Assembly: GCA_030540495.1 (NCBI GenBank)
Contig: JAUNWC010000098.1
Span: 1-6,378, forward strand
Direction of reading: 5' to 3'
From: Bacteroidota bacterium
GTDB taxonomy: Bacteria > Bacteroidota > Bacteroidia > Bacteroidales > P3
DNA length: 6,378 nt
Shown here: one piece after another, positions 1-6,378 of the stretch
How the letters are laid out: the number at the start of each line of letters is the position of its first letter
Position numbering within the stretch: the stretch's first letter is position 1
Notes under the pieces: generated by a model
Databases searched by the model: none
What the model was told of the DNA's origin: nothing
Seen by the model: only the letters and a program-made list of their open reading frames with translations
Made by a program: the position numbers and the translations under genes

Positions 1-152
1 AATATTATATTGAACAAGGAGATGATATCAAAATACAACTTGTTCAAATGAATCCCGATAATCTAGTGAGTTATACACTTACTACAAATCTTAAGCAAAG
101 GATAGAAATAGATTATTTACCAGAAGAATTAAACAAAATATGCAATTCTTAA
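1..152 (+). CDS. 3' end of an unrecognised protein gene (partial)
   Basis: Reading from base 3, the frame is open from the left edge to a TAA at 150-152 and gives 49 residues, ending ELNKICNS. The other two forward frames hit stops early (11-13 and 49-51), so this frame is the likely coding one. The tail is polar, with a gapped pattern of hydrophobic residues (DDIKIQLVQM, VSYTLTT, RIEIDYL) that suggests beta strands. There is no membrane segment, and the one cysteine is near the end. I do not recognise the family from this fragment. The stop lies 4 bases before the tilS ATG with no room for a promoter or terminator, so the two genes are probably co-transcribed. The gene's start and most of its length lie outside the window. 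Confidence 0.7.
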   Translation, partial: YYIEQGDDIKIQLVQMNPDNLVSYTLTTNLKQRIEIDYLPEELNKICNS

Positions 153-156
153 AGTT

Positions 157-1491
157 ATGTTACAGGAGTTTCAGCATTATATAAAGGATAAAGGACTTTT
201 TAACCCTAAAAAGGATAAGATTTTGCTTGCCGTAAGTGGTGGTGTGGATTCTATGGTTATGCTTGATTTATTCCTTAGAAGTAGGTATAATTTTGCCATA
301 GCACACTGCAATTTTCATCTTAGAGGAGAGGAAAGTTTGAGAGACGAGAGTTTTGTTAGAAGGTTTGCACAAGAGAACAATATACCTATTTTTGTACAAG
401 ACTTTGATACCTTTGCCTATATGGAAAAGGAGAAAAAAAGCCTTGAAATGTCGGCAAGGGATTTGCGTTATGATTGGTTTAATAAGGTATTAGAGGAAAA
501 TAATTTTACCTTTCTTGCTACTGCACACCACTCAGACGACTCGGCAGAAACCTTTGTTATCAATCTTTTGAGAGGCACGGGTATTGCAGGATTGCACGGC
601 ATATTGCCAAAGAGTGGTAAGATTATTCGTCCTTTGCTTTTTGCCTCAAGAAGAAATATCAACGACTATGCTAAGCGACACAATATCTCCTTTGTAGAAG
701 ACTCCACCAATAAGGACAACAAATTTACTCGCAACAAAATACGCAACGAGGTTATTCCTATCCTTCGCGAGATTTCTCCAAACTTTGATATTATAATAAA
801 AAAGAATATAGAGCGACTGAGAGAAACAGAAATAGTTTTTCGTAAGGTGGTGGATGAGGTAAAAAACAATATACTTCAAAAAGAACAAGACCACATAAAA
901 ATAAACATACAGGAGGCTTTGAGTTTGGAGCCTTTGCATATATTTATGTATGAAATTCTTTCTGAGTTTGGATTCAATGAATCAAATATTAACTCTATTT
1001 GTGATGCATTAAAAGACAATACCTCTACGGGTAGAAAATTTTTCTCTGAAAAATATAGATTGGTTAGGGATAGAAAATATCTCTTTATAACCACAAGAGA
1101 ACAAGCGAACAACTCCACTAACTACCTTATAGAAGATTGGCAAACAAGCATAAAAACACCTCTTGCCTTGCAGATAGAAACGCTTAGAGACCTTAATTTT
1201 ATACGCATACCAAAAGAAAAAAATGTAGCCATGTTGGACTATGACCTATTGAAATTCCCCCTACAACTAAGACATTGGCAAAAAGGAGATGTATTTTTTC
1301 CTTTTGGTTTGCACGGCAAACAAAAAATATCAGACTTTTTCACCAATCAAAAATACTCCATAATAGACAAAGAAAAACAATGGTTGCTTTGCTCTGGAGA
1401 GGATATTGTTTGGGTTGTAGGAGAAAGAATAGACGACAGATTTAAGATAACTAACAAGACAAAAAACATATATAAAATAGAGGTAGAATAA
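157..1491 (+). CDS. tilS: tRNA(Ile)-lysidine synthetase TilS
   Basis: TilS uses ATP and lysine to convert the wobble cytidine (C34) of the tRNA-Ile CAU anticodon to lysidine, so that the tRNA reads AUA and is charged with isoleucine. It is cytoplasmic and usually essential. The N-terminal N-type ATP pyrophosphatase domain has the PP-loop SGGVDS at residues 27-32. It also has the family motifs HCNFHLRGEES (50-60), ARDLRY (100-105), HHSDDSAET (124-132), LLRGTGIAGL (137-146), EDSTN (181-185) and RNKIRNEVIP (192-201). A less conserved middle domain follows. The C-terminal TilS domain begins around 370 with RHWQKGDVFFPFG and continues through KISDFF. At 444 residues it is about the length of E. 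coli TilS (432), and all catalytic motifs are intact. The ATG at 157 puts the PP-loop at the usual distance from the N terminus, and in-frame stops lie upstream. There is no clear Shine-Dalgarno, and the short gap to the preceding gene suggests an operon. Confidence 0.97.
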   Translation: MLQEFQHYIKDKGLFNPKKDKILLAVSGGVDSMVMLDLFLRSRYNFAIAHCNFHLRGEESLRDESFVRRFAQENNIPIFVQDFDTFAYMEKEKKSLEMSARDLRYDWFNKVLEENNFTFLATAHHSDDSAETFVINLLRGTGIAGLHGILPKSGKIIRPLLFASRRNINDYAKRHNISFVEDSTNKDNKFTRNKIRNEVIPILREISPNFDIIIKKNIERLRETEIVFRKVVDEVKNNILQKEQDHIKINIQEALSLEPLHIFMYEILSEFGFNESNINSICDALKDNTSTGRKFFSEKYRLVRDRKYLFITTREQANNSTNYLIEDWQTSIKTPLALQIETLRDLNFIRIPKEKNVAMLDYDLLKFPLQLRHWQKGDVFFPFGLHGKQKISDFFTNQKYSIIDKEKQWLLCSGEDIVWVVGERIDDRFKITNKTKNIYKIEVE

Positions 1492-1526
1492 AGTGTTTTT
1501 TTTCTGCATATTTGTGGCAATAAAAG

Positions 1527-1568
1527 TAAGAAAAACTCATTTTTTTCAAAAAAAATGCGTTTTTCTTA
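1527..1568. repeat. Long AT-rich inverted repeat (hairpin or operator candidate)
   Basis: The arms 1527-1546 and 1549-1568 are complementary over 20 positions with one mismatch (T1537 against C1558) and a 2-base centre. The outer arms are TAAGAAAAAC and GTTTTTCTTA; the inner arms are a run of 7 T facing a run of 8 A. No T-tract follows, so it is not a classical intrinsic terminator, although it could still end tilS transcription or stabilise its 3' end. It directly abuts the TTG at 1569-1571 that serves as the -33 element of the next gene, so an operator or curved-DNA role is possible. The repeat is seen in the sequence; the function is inferred. Confidence 0.6.
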
Positions 1569-1598
1569 TTGTTGTATTATAAATAATTACTATATTTG
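1569..1598 (+). promoter_or_regulatory. Bacteroidota-type promoter of the Omp28-like gene
   Basis: TATATTTG at 1591-1598 matches the Bacteroidota sigma-ABfr -7 consensus TAnnTTTG exactly. A TTG at 1569-1571 lies 19 bases upstream, which fits the -33 element spacing. A second TTG at 1572-1574 gives a shorter spacer. Transcription would start near 1605, leaving a leader of about 50 bases before the ATG at 1656. The leader is A-rich and has no Shine-Dalgarno, as is common in this phylum. The promoter rules out a start codon at or before 1598 for the downstream gene. Confidence 0.75.
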
Positions 1599-1655
1599 CA
1601 AACTGAATATTTTTATAGTCAAAAAATTAATAACAATAAAACAGATAAAAATCTT

Positions 1656-3470
1656 ATGAAGAAGGTATTATTTTTACTTATGGGCTTTGTCTCCTTAGGA
1701 TTGACTGCTCAAACAATAGTAAGTACTCAGACAGAAAAACGCAAAGTGGTTTTTGAGGAATACACAGGCGTAAATTGTGGCTACTGCCCAAAAGGACATC
1801 AACAGTTAGGCAACTGGGCAAACAATAATCCTGGCACTGTGGTGATTAATATACACCAAGGAGGCTATGCTGCTATGTACACTACTCAATGGGGAGACGG
1901 TTTGGCTGGTCAAGCAAGTATAAGCGGATACCCTGCTTTTACGGTTTCTCGTACAGTACTTAATAATGTAAGTGCTTGCAAATACGCTAACTATTATTCT
2001 AATAGCGATTATACTGAACGTGCTACCACTATTCAAAATCAAGACTCTCCTGTAAATATAGCAGCAACTGCCGAGATAGATGCAACTACGGGGGTTATGA
2101 ATGTGCATGTGGAGGCTTACTATACTGCGGATGTTAATCAAAACTTTAATATGCTACAAGTTGTTTTATTGCAAGACAGCATAGAAGGACCTCAGTCCAA
2201 TTATGGTAATTACAATTCTTCTCAAATTTTGCCTAATGGTAACTATCTACACATGCATATGCTTAGAGATATGATAACTGGCAAACAATGGGGAGATACA
2301 ATAGGATTGAATACCAATGGAGTTATTCCTGCTGGTACATTTGTAGAAAAAGATTATTCTTATTCCATACCAGGATATATATCCAATGAAGAAGTGGTTT
2401 GGAAACATCTTAATTTGGCTATCTTTGTATCCGATGGTACTTTGGACGGTTGCTCCGCTTTGAAAGCACCTAACATTTGGACAGGTATAAAGACCACTCC
2501 TTCTATTGTTAATGTAGCCGGCAATCACGCTATAGTAACAAATATAGAGGTTGAAGAGGTTTTTGGTTGCAAAGACTATATTAACCTTAGCACCAAAATA
2601 AATAACACTGGCGTATCCATAGAATCCTTAACTTTTGAGTATGGCAATGGAATAGATGCTAATCAAACTTATACTTTTACTGCAAACAATAACGCAATAG
2701 GAAGTTTTGAAAGCAAAACTTTTGACCTTGGCTCTATCTCTATAGCAGGATATGGTTCTGATGGTAAATCAAATACAGATTTTACTGTAAATATATTATC
2801 TATAAATGGCGAGCAAGTCACACCAAGCACAGATAACAACACAAGCAAAACAGAAACATACACCAAAACGGCTCCAAAATCTGGCGAGGGTGAAGTAAAA
2901 GTTATAGTAAAGACTGACCAATATGGCTCAGAATTTTCTTGGAAAATTTTGGACGAGAATGGCTCAACAGTAGCAAGTGGTGGACCTTATGCTGATGTGG
3001 CAAAAAGAGATACAACTGTGCTTTCTCAACTAACAACCGATGGTTGCTATATTGCTGTTGCAAAAGATACTTATGGCGATGGTATGAGCGGTGGATTCTT
3101 TAGAGTATATGCAGGAAGCGATGCTTTGGTTAATATCACTGGTAGTTATTCTGAGAAGAAAATGGACTTTGTTTTGGGTAGTTCTTTGGGGTTGAATGAA
3201 TCTGAGGGCATCATTGCTCAAAGCATAGTTTACCCTAACCCTGCAAGAGACGTGGCAACTCTTTCCATAGATATGCTTAACCCTGCAACTGCTGATATAC
3301 AAGTAGTGGATATGTTGGGCAGAGAAGTAATATCGTTGAGTAAAAATGCTCTATCCTCTGGCAATAACAAGATAAGCATAAATACATCTTCTTTGACCAA
3401 TGGCAATTACTTTATAAGAGTTGTTACCAACGATGGTATGGTATCTCATAGATTGAATATAGCAAAATAA
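1656..3470 (+). CDS. Exported Omp28-related protein with T9SS C-terminal sorting domain
   Basis: This 604-residue protein is predicted to be exported and surface-delivered; its molecular role is unknown. Residues 1-18 form a signal peptide (MKKVLFLLMGFVSLGLTA, cleavage before Q19). A thioredoxin-like segment follows, with FEEYTG (33-38), CGYC at 41-44 and the cis-proline-type motif GYPAF (91-95). The Omp28-like part continues with HMHMLRDMITG (199-209). About 300-405 looks like a beta-sandwich linker. Residues 412-508 form a separate beta module containing DQYGSE (421-426), GGPY (442-445) and DTYGDG (471-476). The last 80 residues are a type A T9SS sorting domain: YPNPARD (526-532), VVDMLGREV (550-558), GNYFIRV (583-589), ending in IAK. 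The cysteines are 41, 44, 108, 266, 305 and 464. An in-frame TTG at 1596 would extend the protein but overlaps the promoter -7 box and precedes the signal peptide, so ATG 1656 is preferred. The gene has its own promoter and terminator. The family call is firm; the function is not. Confidence 0.9.
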   Translation: MKKVLFLLMGFVSLGLTAQTIVSTQTEKRKVVFEEYTGVNCGYCPKGHQQLGNWANNNPGTVVINIHQGGYAAMYTTQWGDGLAGQASISGYPAFTVSRTVLNNVSACKYANYYSNSDYTERATTIQNQDSPVNIAATAEIDATTGVMNVHVEAYYTADVNQNFNMLQVVLLQDSIEGPQSNYGNYNSSQILPNGNYLHMHMLRDMITGKQWGDTIGLNTNGVIPAGTFVEKDYSYSIPGYISNEEVVWKHLNLAIFVSDGTLDGCSALKAPNIWTGIKTTPSIVNVAGNHAIVTNIEVEEVFGCKDYINLSTKINNTGVSIESLTFEYGNGIDANQTYTFTANNNAIGSFESKTFDLGSISIAGYGSDGKSNTDFTVNILSINGEQVTPSTDNNTSKTETYTKTAPKSGEGEVKVIVKTDQYGSEFSWKILDENGSTVASGGPYADVAKRDTTVLSQLTTDGCYIAVAKDTYGDGMSGGFFRVYAGSDALVNITGSYSEKKMDFVLGSSLGLNESEGIIAQSIVYPNPARDVATLSIDMLNPATADIQVVDMLGREVISLSKNALSSGNNKISINTSSLTNGNYFIRVVTNDGMVSHRLNIAK

Positions 3471-3487
3471 TGTTTTAATTTTTTGGC

Positions 3488-3527
3488 AAAAAGGCTGTCC
3501 TTTCCTTAAAGGACAGCCTTTTTTTTT
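3488..3527 (+). terminator. Strong Rho-independent terminator
   Basis: The stem GGCTGTCCTTT (3493-3503) pairs perfectly with AAAGGACAGCC (3508-3518) around the 4-base loop CCTT. A run of 9 T follows (3519-3527). Five A residues before the stem (3488-3492) can pair with the first five T, so the structure could also terminate transcription arriving on the opposite strand. It begins 17 bases after the stop of the Omp28-like gene and separates it from the DUF4838 unit. Confidence 0.95.
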
Positions 3528-3572
3528 ATTACTTTTTTGGTAAATATGCTACTAAAGTGAAATATTTTTTTG

Positions 3573-3580
3573 TATCTTTG
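3573..3580 (+). promoter_or_regulatory. Probable promoter -7 box of the DUF4838 gene
   Basis: TATCTTTG matches the Bacteroidota -7 consensus TAnnTTTG exactly and lies 31 bases before the ATG at 3612. No TTG or TTTG sits at the expected 19-21 base spacing upstream; the nearest, ending at 3539, is 33 bases away. The -33 element is therefore weak or absent, which may mean low basal activity or dependence on an activator. The predicted transcript start is near 3587, with a leader of about 25 bases. Confidence 0.6.
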
Positions 3581-3611
3581 CCAATTATTAAGAAAAACAA
3601 AGTAAAGAGGA

Positions 3612-5858
3612 ATGAAAAAAACACTACTTTTGATTATACTTCTAAGTATAACATTTATAACTAATGCACAGAGAAACATAGAAATAGTAAAAAATTCTCA
3701 GTCAAAATATGTAATAATATTGCCAAAGACTGCCTCCATAGAAGAAAAAGAGGCTGCAAATCTTTTGCAAGATGCTATTCAAAAGACTTGCAAAACCAAG
3801 TTGCTTATCTTTGACGAAACATACCCAAGACAAAAAGAGGAAATCCTTATAGGCAACGCACGAGGAATAATCAAAGATTATGCTAAGGACAATATGCCAA
3901 TGTCTTCCTATACCATAAAGGACAACAAACTTTTGTTCAATGGCTCCAATGCCTATTACTCAGTAGTAGATTTTTTGGAAAGAGAGATGGGAGTGAGAAA
4001 ATTTTCTGTAGATTGTGAGGTCTATCCTCAAAGGAAAGACCTTTCTTTGAAATCTTCGCTTAACTATTCTTTTCGTTCTCCTAACGTATTCCGTGAGGTC
4101 AATTCTAATTTCACCAAACGCAATAGAGATTTTCAAAAATGGTTGAAAACCGACTTATATTTAGAAACTTTTGCTAAGGGATTTTTTGTCCATACAGCCA
4201 ATACGCTTTGCTCAGATAAAGAATACTTTGCCTCTCATCCAGAATATTTTGCTTTGGTTAATGGACAAAGAACAAGAGACCAAATTTGTTGGTCAAATCC
4301 AGAGGTATTCAACGTAATGAAAGAAAACCTTAGACAAGCAATGCTTTTGCAACCTGACAAAACTTGGTGGAGCGTTTCTCAAAACGATAATCCTACTTAT
4401 TGTCAATGCGATAAGTGTATGGAACTCATAAACAAAGAAGGCTCTCCAGCCGCTCCCATAATTGCTTTTGTCAATAAGATGGCAAAGGCTTTTCCTACCA
4501 AACTTATTTCCACCCTTGCTTATACCTACTCTCGTAAATGCCCTAAAACCCTAAAACCAGAGAAAAATGTTCAAATAATGCTTTGTACCATAGAGGCAAA
4601 TAGAAACATTACCATAGAAGAAGAAAAAAACAGAAATCCAAAAAATTCCTTTGCCAAAGACTTGGAAGATTGGGCAAAGGTAAGTCAAAATATTTTTCTT
4701 TGGGATTACGAATGCGACTTTGCTTATTATATGTGTCCATTCCCTAATATGCATGTTTTACAACCTAATATAAAGTACTTTGTAAAAAATGGAGCCAATA
4801 TGCAATTCCAACAAGCCAACTGCAACAAAGGACACGAATTTGCAGAACTAAAAAATTATTTGCTTGCCAAATTGCTTTGGAACCCAGAGGAAAATCAAGA
4901 CTCTATTATCAATGATTTTATGCATCATTACTACGGAGCGGCTGCACCTAAGGTGAGAGAATATATGGACGATTTGGAAAATCAGGCTATTATTCGCAAG
5001 GATAGTGTAAGATTGGATATTTATGGCCCGCCATCCGACTACAAAGACAATATACTAAGCAAAGAAAATCTAAGAAGATACGACAGCATACTTTATTTGG
5101 CAGAGGACTTGGTAAAGAATAACAAGAAAAAACTCCTAAGAGTACAGGTCGCTCATTTGCCAGTACATTATGCCATACTTGAAATAGGCAAAACTGAGGT
5201 TTATGGAGAGCGAGGTTTCTACCAAAAACAAAAAAACAAATGGGAGAGAAAAGAGGATATGTTTGACCGCATAGAAACATTTAACGATATTTGCAAACGT
5301 GCAGAGGTAGAATCTTTGGACGAAAGAGGATTAAAACCTTCTACTTATTACAAAGGTTTGCAACGCTCTGTAGAATATATTATTGGAGATGATATTGCCT
5401 TTCAGAAAAAAGTAACTTGCGAGCCTATGCCTTCTACCACCTATTGCAAAGGCGACCCTTCTGTCCTTACGGATGGAAGCAAAGGAGCGGCTGATTACAA
5501 AGTCAATTGGTTAGGTTGGTGGGGAGAAGATGCAAGTATAACCATAGATTTGGAAAAAGTCTATAACAATCGCACAGCAATTCTTTCTTCTCTGGCTATG
5601 CCTCATGCTTGGATACTTCATCCATTGAAGATAGTTTGTCTTGTGTCTTTAGACGGTAAGAATTTTACCTATATAGGAGAGCAGGATGCCGATGGCAACA
5701 ACAAAAACAACCCTGCTATCAAAGAATATACTTTTGAGATAAAGGAAAAGTTTCGCTATGTAAAATTTGAGATAGAGGGAACAAAGACTCTTCCTTCTTG
5801 GCATACTTTTTACACCAAAAAGGCGTGGTTCTTCTTTGATGAAATCATAGTTAAATAA
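3612..5858 (+). CDS. Exported DUF4838 glycoside-hydrolase-like protein with discoidin-like C-terminus
   Basis: This 748-residue protein is predicted to be exported and probably acts on a glycan, but its substrate and reaction are unknown. Residues 1-19 form a signal peptide (hydrophobic LLLIILLSITFI, cleavage after TNA). There is no lipobox cysteine and no T9SS tail, so a periplasmic location is most likely. Residues about 20-150 resemble the small alpha/beta N-terminal domain found before GH20 and GH67-type barrels, with EEKEAANLLQ, EILIGN and YSVVDFLEREMGVRKF (116-131). The DUF4838 core, about 160-480, has WWSVSQNDN (252-260), CQCDKC (264-269), STLAYTYS, WDYECDF (364-370), LLWNPE (421-426) and YYGAAAP (440-446). 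Residues about 610-748 look like an F5/8 type C (discoidin) carbohydrate-binding domain, with VLTDG and SITIDL near its start and FFDEIIV at its end. A purine stretch, AAAGAGGA (3604-3611), touches the ATG and is too close to be a normal Shine-Dalgarno. No other start keeps the signal peptide. Confidence 0.88.
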   Translation: MKKTLLLIILLSITFITNAQRNIEIVKNSQSKYVIILPKTASIEEKEAANLLQDAIQKTCKTKLLIFDETYPRQKEEILIGNARGIIKDYAKDNMPMSSYTIKDNKLLFNGSNAYYSVVDFLEREMGVRKFSVDCEVYPQRKDLSLKSSLNYSFRSPNVFREVNSNFTKRNRDFQKWLKTDLYLETFAKGFFVHTANTLCSDKEYFASHPEYFALVNGQRTRDQICWSNPEVFNVMKENLRQAMLLQPDKTWWSVSQNDNPTYCQCDKCMELINKEGSPAAPIIAFVNKMAKAFPTKLISTLAYTYSRKCPKTLKPEKNVQIMLCTIEANRNITIEEEKNRNPKNSFAKDLEDWAKVSQNIFLWDYECDFAYYMCPFPNMHVLQPNIKYFVKNGANMQFQQANCNKGHEFAELKNYLLAKLLWNPEENQDSIINDFMHHYYGAAAPKVREYMDDLENQAIIRKDSVRLDIYGPPSDYKDNILSKENLRRYDSILYLAEDLVKNNKKKLLRVQVAHLPVHYAILEIGKTEVYGERGFYQKQKNKWERKEDMFDRIETFNDICKRAEVESLDERGLKPSTYYKGLQRSVEYIIGDDIAFQKKVTCEPMPSTTYCKGDPSVLTDGSKGAADYKVNWLGWWGEDASITIDLEKVYNNRTAILSSLAMPHAWILHPLKIVCLVSLDGKNFTYIGEQDADGNNKNNPAIKEYTFEIKEKFRYVKFEIEGTKTLPSWHTFYTKKAWFFFDEIIVK

Positions 5859-5882
5859 CCATCTAAAAAAACAAATATAGCA

Positions 5883-6378
5883 ATGACGCAAGAGAAAAAA
5901 ATATATTTGCAACATTCCTTTAGGTATGGCTCCATAATAGGTTTTGTTAGTTTTCTGTACTACCTTATTGGCTATTATACGGGATTGGAGAAAAAGACTT
6001 TTGTTTTTGACAACCTATACTTTTTCATTTCTATGGCTATGCTGATAGTTATGATGGTAAAATATAGAAGGATGCAAAGCACAAGAGTTAAATTTTCTCG
6101 TTACGTGGCTATGGGCTTTGTTGCAAGTGTGGTTATAGCCTTTTTTCTCTCTGCCTACTTGTTTATTAGAATAATGGTATTGGATACTTATATGATATAC
6201 CAAATTATTTCCATAGTAGAACAAACGCTACAAGATTATGAATTTCCTGCTTTGAGTACGGCAAATATCAATGTTTTCAAAATCTCGTATGTGTTTGCAA
6301 ACTTTTTGGTCAATATTTTTAATAATATGATATATGTCTTATTGATTTCGGCTTTTATGGTTTTCAACAGCCGAATAT
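5883..6378 (+). CDS. DUF4199-type inner-membrane protein (3' end cut by window edge)
   Basis: The frame opens at ATG 5883 and stays open to the right edge, giving 165 residues with no stop; the gene continues outside the window. Four hydrophobic segments are visible at about residues 15-33, 45-59, 75-99 and 140-161. A basic loop, KYRRMQSTRVKFSRY (60-74), lies between the second and third. The size, the KYG-like start (RYGSIIGF), the four helices and the loop position match the Bacteroidota DUF4199 family, whose function is unknown. DUF4199 proteins are usually about 170-190 residues, so only a short tail is probably missing. The gene starts 24 bases after the DUF4838 stop, with no terminator and no recognisable promoter between them, so read-through is likely. 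The start lacks a Shine-Dalgarno and has an A-rich leader. The membrane-protein call is firm; the family call is by pattern only. Confidence 0.8.
   Translation, partial: MTQEKKIYLQHSFRYGSIIGFVSFLYYLIGYYTGLEKKTFVFDNLYFFISMAMLIVMMVKYRRMQSTRVKFSRYVAMGFVASVVIAFFLSAYLFIRIMVLDTYMIYQIISIVEQTLQDYEFPALSTANINVFKISYVFANFLVNIFNNMIYVLLISAFMVFNSRI

Noticed and set aside
646..939. Open frame of 97 codons on the minus strand inside tilS
   Set aside because: It lies wholly opposite conserved tilS motifs, has no recognisable domain, and its hydrophobic, tyrosine- and phenylalanine-rich translation is what AT-rich antisense DNA yields.
1496..1503. Run of 8 T just after the tilS stop, considered as a terminator T-tract
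   Set aside because: No GC-containing hairpin precedes it; the sequence upstream is A-rich coding sequence without a matching inverted repeat.
1806..2141. Open frame of 111 codons on the minus strand inside the Omp28-like gene
   Set aside because: It is a shadow of a well-supported gene, with an implausible composition, no start signals and no family resemblance.
3604..3611. AAAGAGGA as a strong Shine-Dalgarno for the DUF4838 gene
   Set aside because: Its purine core is separated from the ATG by only one base, too close for normal pairing, and genes of this phylum generally do not depend on such sites.
4990..5280. Open frame of 96 codons on the minus strand inside the DUF4838 gene
   Set aside because: It is fully antisense to a supported coding region, its translation is cysteine- and leucine-rich without domain features, and no promoter is seen for it.
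5649..5915. Open frame on the minus strand spanning the DUF4838/DUF4199 junction
   Set aside because: It overlaps two supported genes on the other strand, and its apparent hydrophobic stretches come from the A-rich coding strand rather than a conserved protein.
6015..6224. Open frame on the minus strand opposite the DUF4199 gene
   Set aside because: It is antisense to a strongly patterned membrane protein, and its polar, histidine- and asparagine-rich product has no recognisable features.

Overview
The window is AT-rich bacterial DNA, roughly two-thirds A+T by eye, with every supported gene on the + strand. It looks like a member of the Bacteroidota, probably order Bacteroidales. The evidence is two TAnnTTTG promoter -7 boxes, A-rich leaders without classical Shine-Dalgarno sequences, an Omp28-type exported protein ending in a type IX secretion (T9SS) sorting domain, and DUF4838 and DUF4199 family proteins. 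The species cannot be named from the sequence.

Layout: (1) positions 1-152 hold the 3' end of an unrecognised gene. (2) Four bases later comes a complete tilS, encoding tRNA(Ile)-lysidine synthetase, a housekeeping tRNA-modification enzyme. (3) A 164-bp gap carries a long AT-rich palindrome followed by a promoter with a perfect TAnnTTTG box. This promoter drives an exported, cysteine-containing Omp28-related protein whose true start is the ATG at 1656. (4) A strong intrinsic terminator (3488-3527) insulates that gene. (5) A second TAnnTTTG box precedes a 748-aa exported DUF4838 protein, which resembles glycoside hydrolases and has a discoidin-like C-terminal domain. (6) After only 24 bp, with no terminator, a membrane protein of DUF4199 type begins and runs off the right edge.

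The genes look like at least three transcription units: the unknown gene plus tilS; the Omp28-like gene alone; and the DUF4838 gene, probably read through into the DUF4199 gene. I see no shared pathway across the units. tilS acts in the cytoplasm on tRNA, the Omp28-like protein is predicted to reach the cell surface by T9SS, the DUF4838 protein is predicted to act on glycans outside the inner membrane, and the DUF4199 protein sits in the inner membrane. I found no mobile element, CRISPR array, tRNA, rRNA or defence locus. The most interesting items are the uncharacterised DUF4838 enzyme, the domain build of the Omp28-like protein, and the palindrome abutting its promoter.
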